The notes beneath the pieces were generated by a model, which made no database searches, was not told the DNA's origin, and was given only the letters and a program-made list of their open reading frames with translations. Of a stretch of DNA of 64,000 bases, positions 52,340 to 60,849 are shown in pieces. A program made the position numbers and the translations under genes. Source of the stretch: Bin80 sp965220935 (GTDB taxonomy: Bacteria; Bacteroidota; Rhodothermia; Rhodothermales; Bin80); the NCBI GenBank assembly GCA_965220935.1, contig OZ244857.1, forward strand, positions 124,001 through 188,000. Direction: 5' to 3'. Position 1 is the first letter of the stretch; each line of letters starts with the position of its first letter.

Positions 52340-52591
52340 CATCTCTGCAAGATCATAAGCCGCTTGCAAAACCTCCCCGTCAAGTCTAAAAAAGCTTCAA
52401 AGATGCTCCAGTGCAGTATTTCTGCAAAAATGCAGACATTTTGCAAAGGCCTCTCATGTCCTCCTCTGCATATCTCCCTTCTTGCGGGTTGTTTTGTATA
52501 TTTATTGAAGCGGACTGAAGATTTTTCGGTAGCCAATTAATTCTCTACTTTGTAGCAAGCCCATTCATCTTGTGAGTCAAGGACTCTTATA
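52340..52591. other. Spacer with IS-end-like motifs
   Basis: Contains TTGCAAAACCTC at 52364-52375 and TTTGCAAAGGCCTC at 52440-52453, direct near-repeats; the second is the inverse of a motif at 8777-8790. The promoter of hisE is presumably at the right end. Confidence 0.35.
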
Positions 52592-52855
52592 ATGAAACGA
52601 TTTGAAGATCTTTTTAAGGAGTTGCATGATAAAGTAACGCGTCAAGATCCTTCATCTTCAACGGTTCGTGCGGTTGATGCAGGCCCCCATGAGATTGGAA
52701 AGAAAATTCTTGAGGAAGCTGGGGAAGTATGGATGGCTGCAAACCATGAAAGTTCTGAGCGGACTGCAGAAGAAATTTCCCAACTCATTTATCATATTCA
52801 GGTCATGATGTTGGCCTGTGACTTGTCTTTAGAGGATATATATCGCCACCTCTAA
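52592..52855 (+). CDS. hisE: Phosphoribosyl-ATP pyrophosphatase
   Basis: HisE hydrolyses phosphoribosyl-ATP to phosphoribosyl-AMP, the second step of histidine synthesis. The 87-residue protein is the stand-alone MazG-fold form: KRFEDLFKELHDKV at the start, KKILEEAGEVWMAA with the metal-binding EExxE acidic cluster, EEISQLIYHIQVMM and LSLEDIYRHL at the end. hisG begins four bases after its stop. The stand-alone form differs from the fused HisIE of many bacteria. Confidence 0.93.
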   Translation: MKRFEDLFKELHDKVTRQDPSSSTVRAVDAGPHEIGKKILEEAGEVWMAANHESSERTAEEISQLIYHIQVMMLACDLSLEDIYRHL

Positions 52856-52859
52856 ACTG

Positions 52860-53717
52860 ATGAATCAAGTACTCCAAATCGCTCTTCCCAATAAGGGAGC
52901 GCTTGCTTCGGATACAGTAGATCTTATTCAAGCAGCTGGATATTCATGTGGACGGTCAAGCAGGGAGCTACGAGTTCGAGATACTGAAAATCAGATCTTA
53001 TTTTATTTTCTACGTCCTCGAGATATTGCGACCTATGTAAGTAACGGAACACTTGATTTAGGAGTGATTGGACGCGATTTTTTGATCGAGCAGCAATCTG
53101 GACTCAGGGAAATTCTTCCTCTTGGATTTGGTAAGGCACGATTATGTTATGCAGGACCGTATGAGAGCGGTTTTGATCCAAGTCAGTTAGATGGTTTGCG
53201 TATTGCAACTTCGTTTATGCACTTAGTGTCTGATGATCTTGTACGCAGGAACATTCATGCGAAAATTATCCCACTTGATGGCGCAGTCGAGGTTTCAATT
53301 CAATTAGGAGTCGCCGATATTATTGCTGACCTTGTTCAAACTGGTCGCACACTTGAGGACGCTGGTCTGTCAGTAATTGGGGAGCCTATTTTAACTACCG
53401 AAGCTGTACTTGTTGGTCACTCTCAAACAATTCAAACCAAGTCCAGCGCTGATTTATTTGTCAGACGAATTAATGGGATACTCCTTGCCAGAAACTATGT
53501 CATGATGGAATATGGATGTCCCCGAACTATCCTGAATCAGGTCTGTGAAATCACGCCTGGAATTGAGTCTCCGACCATAGCGCCATTAAGCAAGTCAGAT
53601 TGGATTGCGGTCAAGGCTCTGGTGAAGCGTGAGGACGTCAATAAGATTATGGATGAACTTGAACAGCTTGGCGCCACAGGAATTGTAGTGACTCAAATTC
53701 AAACTTGTAGAATTTAG
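52860..53717 (+). CDS. hisG: ATP phosphoribosyltransferase, long form
   Basis: HisG catalyses the first step of histidine synthesis, joining ATP and PRPP. The 285-residue length is that of the long form, which carries a C-terminal ACT-like regulatory domain for histidine feedback and does not need HisZ. Motifs include ALPNKGALASDTVDLIQAAGY, VSNGTLDLGVIGRDFLIE, ADIIADLVQTGRTLEDAGL (PRPP-binding-like) and the C-terminal ATGIVVTQIQTCRI. It follows hisE and precedes a beta-lactamase-like gene two bases downstream. The other his genes are not in the window. Confidence 0.94.
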   Translation: MNQVLQIALPNKGALASDTVDLIQAAGYSCGRSSRELRVRDTENQILFYFLRPRDIATYVSNGTLDLGVIGRDFLIEQQSGLREILPLGFGKARLCYAGPYESGFDPSQLDGLRIATSFMHLVSDDLVRRNIHAKIIPLDGAVEVSIQLGVADIIADLVQTGRTLEDAGLSVIGEPILTTEAVLVGHSQTIQTKSSADLFVRRINGILLARNYVMMEYGCPRTILNQVCEITPGIESPTIAPLSKSDWIAVKALVKREDVNKIMDELEQLGATGIVVTQIQTCRI

Positions 53718-53719
53718 CT

Positions 53720-54604
53720 TTGATTCCTCGACCTGTTACATTGATCATTCTTACCCTGATGTGCGGTGTAGTTGCTGCCTGCAATGAATCAGTGACGCTT
53801 CAAGACAAACTTAAAGTGATTATTGATCAGTACCCTCAGGCGACAGTTGCCGTTGCGGTTCGTGATAAGAGCACTGGAACTAGGTTGGATATTCTATCAG
53901 ATCGTGAATTTCATGCCGCTAGTACGATGAAAGTCCCAGTACAAATTGAAGTGTGGAGAAGAATTCAGTCTGGAACATTGTCCCTCAATTCAACACTTGA
54001 GGTGCAGAACTCGTTTCGGTCCATTGTTGATGAAAGCCCCTATCGTATTGAGGATGATTCTGATGACGCCATCTATGACCGTATAGGAGAGCAGATGACT
54101 ATTTCGGAATTGGTTTATCAAATGATCACCGTTTCATCAAATCTTGCCACGAATTTATTGATTGATTTTCTGGGGGCGGCCGCAATTCAGTCAACCGTTG
54201 ATTCACTAGGTGCCTCTGGCATGAGAGTGCTTAGGGGGGTAGAGGACATCAAGGCGTTTGAACTTGGGCTAAGTAACTCTACAACGGCGAGTGCACTTGC
54301 AACGCTCATGGAGTCCATCAGTCAGGGGCAGGCGATAGATTCGGTGGCCGATCATCAAATAGTGGAGGTATTGATGGATCAACAGTTCAATGAGATGATT
54401 CCTGCGGGTTTACCGGCCGATGTCATGGTGGCTCACAAGACTGGCCAGATTACACGAATTCATCATGATGCAGCTATCATATATACACCGAGTACTCCGC
54501 CATATGTTTTAGTCATTCTAATTGAAGGATTAGATGATGAGAACGAATCAGCGACACTTGGTGCAGCTATCACTCAAGCTGTGCATGCAGAACTGCGAAA
54601 CTGA
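53720..54604 (+). CDS. Class A beta-lactamase-like serine hydrolase lipoprotein
   Basis: A 294-residue serine hydrolase of the class A beta-lactamase fold. The catalytic SxxK is STMK (Ser68-Lys71), the second motif is SSNLATN in place of SDN, the omega-loop region reads RGVEDIKAFELGLSNSTTA, and the KTG triad is AHKTGQI. A lipoprotein signal (LMCGVVAAC, cysteine about 21) anchors it. The TTG at 53720 is two bases after hisG and gives the signal; no closer ATG does. True beta-lactam hydrolysis is uncertain, since many such proteins act on other substrates. Confidence 0.83.
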   Translation: MIPRPVTLIILTLMCGVVAACNESVTLQDKLKVIIDQYPQATVAVAVRDKSTGTRLDILSDREFHAASTMKVPVQIEVWRRIQSGTLSLNSTLEVQNSFRSIVDESPYRIEDDSDDAIYDRIGEQMTISELVYQMITVSSNLATNLLIDFLGAAAIQSTVDSLGASGMRVLRGVEDIKAFELGLSNSTTASALATLMESISQGQAIDSVADHQIVEVLMDQQFNEMIPAGLPADVMVAHKTGQITRIHHDAAIIYTPSTPPYVLVILIEGLDDENESATLGAAITQAVHAELRN

Positions 54605-55375
54605 CTAGCATCACGATTGTCAGTAATATGTTTTCGCAGAACGCTTACCCAGTTGAATATTGAGTGAAAATCGTTACTGAAGCATCTGTATAACGCGACT
54701 GAGTTGATGACAGCGTATCAAGAAGCGTTCAGGAATCTCCATCATCATCGGACCAATAGAAAATAGATAGGTTCAAGCCGATTCCAGATATAAGATCTGT
54801 GGGGCGTCCAAGAAACGGTGGCTGCATGCAGCGATGTCCGTGTGGCTGTAATATTGGTGGGCAGTCCAAATACAGACTGGGCATCGGCTATAATATTAAT
54901 CATTGGAGGGCTGACTGCTTCCATCGGAATTGGGGCCGATCATCAGGAATGAAAGGTGCTCCCTGATGTGAATCTACTGCTGGTTGCCAGATAGGACAAT
55001 CTTCCGATACTGCTCGGAACCAAACCACCACATTGTTAATAAAATATTCTAATCTGTACCGCCGTCGCTAGACCATTCTTGAACTGTCTGGGGCAACTTT
55101 GCCTACGATATGTATGTATACAGGACTAATGATGCTATTCCCCTAAGCACTGCATGGAGTATTTTACCCGTTTCGTCTGCATCAACTAATACCGCGCACT
55201 CTTCTATTTCTTAATTTGCCCCATCTTCAACCTATTCTGCTACAGATTGGATATACCAATAAAACCATTTATTAATTTCTGCTTTTTGTAGAAGATTTTT
55301 ATTATTAAATTTCTGTTGACTCAGTTCTGGGCATCTTGTTCACAATGACTGATATCTCTCACAATTATCCCTGAT
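54605..55375. other. Gene-poor stretch with membrane-protein-like remnant
   Basis: About 770 bases. On the plus strand near 54830-54950 a stop-terminated reading reads SDVRVAVILVGSPNTDWASA and IILIIGGLTASIGIGADHQE, hydrophobic and protein-like, without a start; probably the end of a decayed membrane protein gene. A CTGCGAAA / TTTCGCAG inverted pair (54593-54600 and 54632-54639) overlaps the end of the preceding gene and could form a hairpin. No other gene seen. Confidence 0.35.
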
Positions 55376-56614
55376 TTGGTGATGCCCCCAGTCAATTCTA
55401 ACATCTTAGTTTGGGCTCGTAAAACGGCTGGACTCACAACTTCTGAGGCCGCCTCTAAGATTCGTCTTAAAGAATTCAGACTTGAGAAAATTGAGCGTGG
55501 GGAGGAAACTCCTTCCGAATCAATTCTTTTGAGGATGGCGAAAGCTTACAGACGATCAGCAGTGACTTTTTATCTGGAAGATATACCAACTGAGGCGAAC
55601 TTCGGTGCTGATTTTCGAGGACAAAAAAGAGACTACACAGATAGAGAGCAGGCACTTGTGAATGCTCTTCTTCGCTATGCAAAGTCTTGCCAACAATTAA
55701 TCAGATCCACATTAGAGTTAGAAGATGAAGCTGTATCCCTTTCATTTGTAGGCTGGTTAAGTCGAAAGTGGAATCTATCCAAGGAATCTCAAGATTTGGA
55801 ATACACACTACAGCACCTCTCTGATAAAGAATACTCAGATCTTGTTCGTGATGCATTAGACGGAGTTAATCTAGTCTTAGGTAATCAGTGTTCACCCGAA
55901 AAATACTACAGACAACGAAATAAAGCGGAATCATTCAAATTAATTCGCTCCTCATGTGAACGATCTGGCATCTTTGTGATCCTAAAGAATGATTTGGGAA
56001 GTCATCACACCAAATTATCTGCTGAATTGTTTAGAGCATTTGTGATTGCAGATGATTTTGCACCACTAATGATCATCAACAGGGGTGATTCATACTCTGC
56101 TAAGTCATTCTCTATACTGCATGAAACCGTCCATTTACTGCTTGATCAAACAGGCATCAGTGATCTTGAAGTTGGAAATCCTGTTGAAAAATTTTGCAAC
56201 CGAGTAGCAGGTTGCTGGCTACTTCCATTACATGTGATAAAAGAAGAGCTAGGGAATGGTATAACCAATGTTCCAGAGGTAATCTCTCGAATTTCAGATG
56301 AGCGGAAACTCAGTCGTATGATGGTTGTGACGAGGTTTTATCAGGAAGGATATATTCAGCAGGAAGTTTATGAATCATTAATGAATAACTATCGCGATGA
56401 CTGGAATAAGTCTTTACACGAAAAACAAAAAGCATCTAAAACTGGTCAACAACAAGGTCCAGGTTATTATGCAACCCAACGAAGTCAACTAGGAAATCAA
56501 ACTCTTGAGTTTGCTAACCGAATGATACATACGGGAGGCCTTACTGTCACCAAAGCCGCCATCATTCTTGGGGTCAAACCATCTAATGTGTTTAAGCTAC
56601 TCAGCATTGAGTAA
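55376..56614 (+). CDS. HTH-ImmA/IrrE metallopeptidase, antitoxin-like
   Basis: A 412-residue protein with an N-terminal XRE-type helix-turn-helix (LTTSEAASKIRLKEFRLEKIERGEETPS, about 20-48). An ImmA/IrrE-type zinc peptidase domain follows, with HETVH (HExxH) at about 263 in SFSILHETVHLLLDQTG. A second small HTH-like segment closes the protein (TVTKAAIILGVKPSNVFKLL). Such two-domain proteins regulate phage, conjugative or toxin genes, sometimes by cleaving a repressor. The next gene, a PIN-like DUF4411 protein, starts 16 bases after its stop; the pair is a common toxin-antitoxin-type arrangement. Likely autoregulated (inference). Confidence 0.87.
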   Translation: MVMPPVNSNILVWARKTAGLTTSEAASKIRLKEFRLEKIERGEETPSESILLRMAKAYRRSAVTFYLEDIPTEANFGADFRGQKRDYTDREQALVNALLRYAKSCQQLIRSTLELEDEAVSLSFVGWLSRKWNLSKESQDLEYTLQHLSDKEYSDLVRDALDGVNLVLGNQCSPEKYYRQRNKAESFKLIRSSCERSGIFVILKNDLGSHHTKLSAELFRAFVIADDFAPLMIINRGDSYSAKSFSILHETVHLLLDQTGISDLEVGNPVEKFCNRVAGCWLLPLHVIKEELGNGITNVPEVISRISDERKLSRMMVVTRFYQEGYIQQEVYESLMNNYRDDWNKSLHEKQKASKTGQQQGPGYYATQRSQLGNQTLEFANRMIHTGGLTVTKAAIILGVKPSNVFKLLSIE

Positions 56615-56630
56615 AGAGTCTCTGCATGGT

Positions 56631-57197
56631 ATGAAATATTTAATTGATGTTAGTTCGGTGATTACAGTTTGGCACACCTACTATTCCCCAAGTATGGTAC
56701 CAGAATTTTGGCACTGGTTTGAGTATCAGATAAAAAAGGGCATCTGCAAAATGCCTCTGGCTATTTTTGAAGAACTCCAATCGTCTGACCCATTATTCAA
56801 AGAGTGGTGTTCAAGAAATAAAAAGGAACTCCTCATAAATCAGGAAGTGAATACAGAGCTAGTTCAGAGGGTCCTCTATGAGGGATATGGCTTAACGTTC
56901 ACAGGTATAGAATTACAGCAGATTCGTGGAGATCCGTTTCTAATTGCAACGGCCCTTATAGATCCAACGAATCATTGCGTCGTAACCGAAGAAGTATCCA
57001 GACCGAAAGCAATGGGGCGCAACCGCAAGATTCCCGACATATGCATGAATTTTCATATCAAATGTATAAATATGGTTCGCTTAGCAAAGGATCTAAATTT
57101 TAAGACTTCGTGGCAAGATGATCTTCCCCATTCAGATTCAATGTATCATTCTGAAACCATCTCTTCATCGCCTACCTTGTTCAATGGAGATACTTGA
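56631..57197 (+). CDS. DUF4411 PIN-like protein, putative toxin
   Basis: A 188-residue protein starting MKYLIDVSSVITVW, the PIN-fold opening with the first acidic residue Asp6. Further acidic positions are FEELQSSD, the RGDPFLIATALI helix and VVTEE. DUF4411 proteins are PIN-like RNases usually encoded after an HTH-ImmA gene. I use the ATG at 56631 because it begins at the family start; a frame from 56568 would overlap the upstream gene. RNase toxicity is inferred from the family. Confidence 0.82.
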   Translation: MKYLIDVSSVITVWHTYYSPSMVPEFWHWFEYQIKKGICKMPLAIFEELQSSDPLFKEWCSRNKKELLINQEVNTELVQRVLYEGYGLTFTGIELQQIRGDPFLIATALIDPTNHCVVTEEVSRPKAMGRNRKIPDICMNFHIKCINMVRLAKDLNFKTSWQDDLPHSDSMYHSETISSSPTLFNGDT

Positions 57198-57542
57198 AAT
57201 GTAATCATTGTATCCGTATCAATTTGAATGATGTTATGAAAACTTAGCATTTAATGCCTATTTTGCACGCTTTACTTGGCTAAGAATTTCGCGTGATAGC
57301 GTCGCCTGGTATCAGAGGGACAAATACCAGATGATGTTTCGCGCGCCCTCCAAAACGAGAATTCTAGTTGTCGTTGAACACATATTCAGTAGGTGCGATT
57401 TTTCATCTTATTCTACAGTTAATCTGATTTTGGATAAATTGCGCGCAAGCAATCAAATTATTCCGCAGTTATCAGAACTCATTGTTCATGTAACATTCCT
57501 AGAGTCTCTGACCATAACTCCACAAAGATAACGAGCCATTTT
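57198..57542. other. Non-coding stretch
   Basis: About 345 bases between convergent genes. A 66-codon plus-strand frame at 57331-57531 matches no family and is probably chance. No terminator hairpin is clear. Confidence 0.35.
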
Positions 57543-59057
57543 TTAATTTTGATTTAGTGTATTGATATGGCTATGTAATATTTCCAATGACTCATCAATA
57601 TCTTGAAGATGGGTCCGAAATGATCCCACAGCCATTCGCATGACAACCGTGCTACCAATTTGTGTAGATGTCATAAAAACACGACCGTCTTGATGCATCA
57701 TCTTTACCAATGATCGATTAAATTCATTTGCATCGCCTTTCTTCGGAACATATCGATAAGTGACAATTGATAGATCGGGATACGGACCCACTTGCATACC
57801 ATCCATAGCATTGAGGCGCTCATACGCATAGCGGGCTAAGTAAATTTTTTCAGAAAGTGCTGCGCGAAAGGGTGCCACTCCCAAAAGTTTCAGGGGTAGC
57901 CACATCCTGAGTCCACGAAAATGTTTAGTTAATTCTGGGGATAAGTACGCTGGAGAAAGTTCATGCGCGTCTGATTCCATGTCAAGCATATAAGCCCCCA
58001 AACCACCATGCGCAGGTCCGAGGAGTTCTTGATCACGCAATAGTAGCGCGCCCGTACCAAAGGGCAAAAAAAGTGTTTTGTGGGGATCCAATACCAGAGA
58101 ATCAGACTGATTCATGCCAGAAAGAATGTCTTGTCCCTCTGGACATAGTGCAAAGAATGCACCATAGGCACCATCCACATGAAACCAGAGATGATGTGAA
58201 CGAGCAATTGAAGCGATCTCCGATAACGGGTCTACCGTCCCAGTGTTGGTTGTACCTGCTGAACCGACAATGAGCCAGGGGTCTAACCCAGAGGCCTTAT
58301 CGGCTAGAATCGTTTTTTCGAGCGCCTCAGCAGACATTCGGCAACGGCCATCTTCGGCCACCCGACGTCGAATAGCACTTCCCATTCCAGCGATACGAAG
58401 GGCCTTATCAACACAGTGATGCGTATGTTCGGTCATATAAATGACTGCACGATCATAATCAGCTCCCCGAAGCCCATGAGCTTCACGCGCCGTTATGACC
58501 GCCGATAAGTTCGCAATACTTCCACCTGAAGATAGGTATCCACCAGATCCCTTAGGATAGCCAACCACACCAGCCATCCAGCGAATGAGCATATTCTCCA
58601 TTCGGACAGCGCCAGGGGAAGAATGAAAGATACCCGCGTACCGTCCACCAATCGCTGCTAAGAAGTCACCAAACGCGGAATGGACTAAGCCTCCCGAAGG
58701 AATGTATCCCAGATAACGGGGGGATCCAGAATTAAGGCCTTCGTGGTCAACATGCTGATAGAGTTGTTGTAATGCCTCATCAAGAGAAATACCAGTTTCA
58801 GTGATCGGGGACGACAGTAGACCGATACTTCGATCGTCTGACTTAACATAGGCAGGTGTATCGCGTATATTTTTTAGATGCTCTTTGGCATAGGTCTCGG
58901 TTTTACGAAACAACTCTTCAAGTTCTAGTTGAGTCGGTTCTAAAGGTCTAGATTTCCGTTCAAGATCAGTGAATAAATCATAGCTCGAAGTCTTTTTCTC
59001 AGCATGAGAATGCTGATCATTTCCGACTGATTTTGAATCTATATATGGATGACTCAT
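57543..59057 (-). CDS. PLP-dependent group II amino acid decarboxylase
   Basis: A 504-residue fold-type I PLP enzyme of the aromatic-amino-acid/glutamate decarboxylase group. The cofactor lysine is Lys327 in VLDPHKTLFLPFG, Asp295 in FHVDGAYGAFF binds the pyridine nitrogen, and YLSSGGSIANLSAV binds phosphate. YIPSGGLVHSAFGDFLAA is typical of the N-terminal segment. It decarboxylates an amino acid, but the specific one is not evident. It stands alone, divergent from the KDPG aldolase gene. Confidence 0.9.
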   Translation of the reverse strand: MSHPYIDSKSVGNDQHSHAEKKTSSYDLFTDLERKSRPLEPTQLELEELFRKTETYAKEHLKNIRDTPAYVKSDDRSIGLLSSPITETGISLDEALQQLYQHVDHEGLNSGSPRYLGYIPSGGLVHSAFGDFLAAIGGRYAGIFHSSPGAVRMENMLIRWMAGVVGYPKGSGGYLSSGGSIANLSAVITAREAHGLRGADYDRAVIYMTEHTHHCVDKALRIAGMGSAIRRRVAEDGRCRMSAEALEKTILADKASGLDPWLIVGSAGTTNTGTVDPLSEIASIARSHHLWFHVDGAYGAFFALCPEGQDILSGMNQSDSLVLDPHKTLFLPFGTGALLLRDQELLGPAHGGLGAYMLDMESDAHELSPAYLSPELTKHFRGLRMWLPLKLLGVAPFRAALSEKIYLARYAYERLNAMDGMQVGPYPDLSIVTYRYVPKKGDANEFNRSLVKMMHQDGRVFMTSTQIGSTVVMRMAVGSFRTHLQDIDESLEILHSHINTLNQN

Positions 59058-59193
59058 AATGACAGGTTTTGAAGAATTGAGGGATAGCCCTTACATTACT
59101 TACTCAGTGATAAAATATTGCGCCAATATTTTACACTCAATAAGATAAATTATGTACGAATCGTAATTTGACGGGTTTCACTTTGGTCTAAAT

Positions 59194-59850
59194 ATGAATC
59201 GAAAATCCCGAATCAAGCACATCGTCAAGCACGGGGTCATTGCCGTTGTACGTCTTGACGAAGCATTACCTCTACAGCCAGTCGCCGATGCACTATTTGA
59301 CGGGGGAATCAAGCTGATTGAGATTACTCTTACCACACCATATGCGTTGACCACGATTCAAGAATTGAATCAATTGTATAGCCCTGACATATTGATTGGT
59401 GCTGGATCAGTAACGATAAAACAGCATGTTCAGGAGGTCGCCTCGGCAGGCGCGGACTTTATCGCCAGCCCGATCACAAAGAAAGAGATTATTGACGAAG
59501 GCCATATCCATGATTTACCAGTTTTATCAGGTGCATTCACCCCTACGGAAGCGCAAATGGCCTACGAATATGGGGCAGACATGATCAAAATATTTCCCGC
59601 TGCACAACTTGGGTTGAGCTATATTAAAGCAATCCTGGCGCCATTGCCGCATCTAAGATTGGTCCCCACAGGAGGGGTCACTCTTGAAAATGCAGGGGAA
59701 TGGATTCGGGCAGGAGCGGTAGCCGTAGGTGTTGGGAGTGCCCTTATGGATAAGGAGCTCATCAGAAATAACTGTGTTGCAACACTCAAGTCCCGCGCAT
59801 CTATATTATGTAAAAGTGTTGACAAAGCGAACAAGAACATGGGTCCATGA
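59194..59850 (+). CDS. eda: KDPG/KHG aldolase
   Basis: 2-Dehydro-3-deoxy-phosphogluconate / 4-hydroxy-2-oxoglutarate aldolase, which splits KDPG to pyruvate and glyceraldehyde-3-phosphate in the Entner-Doudoroff pathway. The 218-residue class I aldolase has Glu43 in KLIEITLTTP, GAGSVT, FTPTEAQMA and the Schiff-base Lys132 in DMIKIFPA; PTGGVTLENAGEW completes the phosphate site. Length is normal. Its partner edd is not in the window. It sits with a sugar kinase and fits the sugar-acid theme. Confidence 0.93.
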   Translation: MNRKSRIKHIVKHGVIAVVRLDEALPLQPVADALFDGGIKLIEITLTTPYALTTIQELNQLYSPDILIGAGSVTIKQHVQEVASAGADFIASPITKKEIIDEGHIHDLPVLSGAFTPTEAQMAYEYGADMIKIFPAAQLGLSYIKAILAPLPHLRLVPTGGVTLENAGEWIRAGAVAVGVGSALMDKELIRNNCVATLKSRASILCKSVDKANKNMGP

Positions 59851-59964
59851 GGCCATTCTCACACCCTGCGCTTGATATTGTACGACTGGCATGTCAAAAA
59901 ATGGCTCACTTGCTTCATGGACTGTGATTTAAGGCCTACCTGAAAAGAATCGCAAGCGCCTCAC

Positions 59965-60849
59965 TCAGAGATCCATCGTTAAAGCCATGGCTCCAAGAAC
60001 TCCAGCATTGTTTCCAAGACTAGGTGGGACGATATAGTGATCAATCTCCAAGAGAATTTCGTCGGCCCTCACATATCCATTCAAGAGCGTCAAGACCAAA
60101 CGATGAATAGATGGAAAGAGATGCGCCTGTTGCATCACTCCGCCGCCCATGATAATACGCTCTGGTGAGAAGGTTAAAATGAAAGTCGTCAGCGCGTGCG
60201 CAAGATAATGAGTTTGATAGGACCATCCAATATGATCCGCAGGCAAGGATTCGGCAGAAATTCCCCATCGAGCCTTAATAGCTGCCCCACTTGCCATCCC
60301 CTCAAGGCATGATCCATGGAACGGACAATGCCCCTCAAAATCATCTCCGTCAGCCCGAGGTAATAGTAAATGCCCCATTTCAGGATGCACCAGTCCATGA
60401 ATCGGATGGCCATCCACCAAAGCGCCACCGCCAATACCAGTTCCAATGGTTAGATAGAGAAGATTTCTGCAACCACGACCTGCCCCCCATAGGTACTCCC
60501 CCATTGCAGCACCATTCACATCAGTATCAAAAGCGACAGGTACGTTGAGTTCTCGCCCAATTGGCCCAGCTAAATTTGTATATGACCATCCAATCTTAGG
60601 TGTGCTGGTAATATAGCCATAAGTCTCAGACTCTGGATGAAGATCAGCAGGCCCAAAGGTGGCTATTCCAATTGAGCTGGGTAACTGCGGTTGAGAACGA
60701 AAAAAATCAAGAGCACGGTTAAGCGTCTCGTCTGGTGAGGTTGTTGGAAATCGCTCTATGGTGTGAATCTCATTAGGAGGTTTACCAATTGCGCAGACGA
60801 ACTTGGTGCCTCCTGCCTCAATGCCTCCATGAAGAGAGGAAGAATTCAC
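59965..60849 (-). CDS. ROK-family sugar kinase (fructokinase-like)
   Basis: A 294-residue ROK kinase. The ATP-binding opening is GGIEAGGTKFVCAIG, the catalytic/substrate segment FDTDVNGAAMGEY, GTGIGGGALVDG is the phosphate loop and the zinc site is HPEMGHLLL with GHCPFHGSCLEGMASG (C-x2-H-x2-C). The opening GGIEAGGTKF is typical of the YdhR/GmuE fructokinase branch. Its GTG start overlaps the htpG stop (GTGA), so the two are coupled. Substrate fructose or another hexose. Confidence 0.9.
   Translation of the reverse strand: MNSSSLHGGIEAGGTKFVCAIGKPPNEIHTIERFPTTSPDETLNRALDFFRSQPQLPSSIGIATFGPADLHPESETYGYITSTPKIGWSYTNLAGPIGRELNVPVAFDTDVNGAAMGEYLWGAGRGCRNLLYLTIGTGIGGGALVDGHPIHGLVHPEMGHLLLPRADGDDFEGHCPFHGSCLEGMASGAAIKARWGISAESLPADHIGWSYQTHYLAHALTTFILTFSPERIIMGGGVMQQAHLFPSIHRLVLTLLNGYVRADEILLEIDHYIVPPSLGNNAGVLGAMALTMDL

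Noticed and set aside
52099..52536. 145-codon minus-strand frame across the 52-kb spacer
   Set aside because: It overlaps the more protein-like 73-residue plus-strand gene and has no motif.
57331..57531. 66-codon frame after the DUF4411 gene
   Set aside because: No family match or signal; retained only as a note in the intergenic entry.
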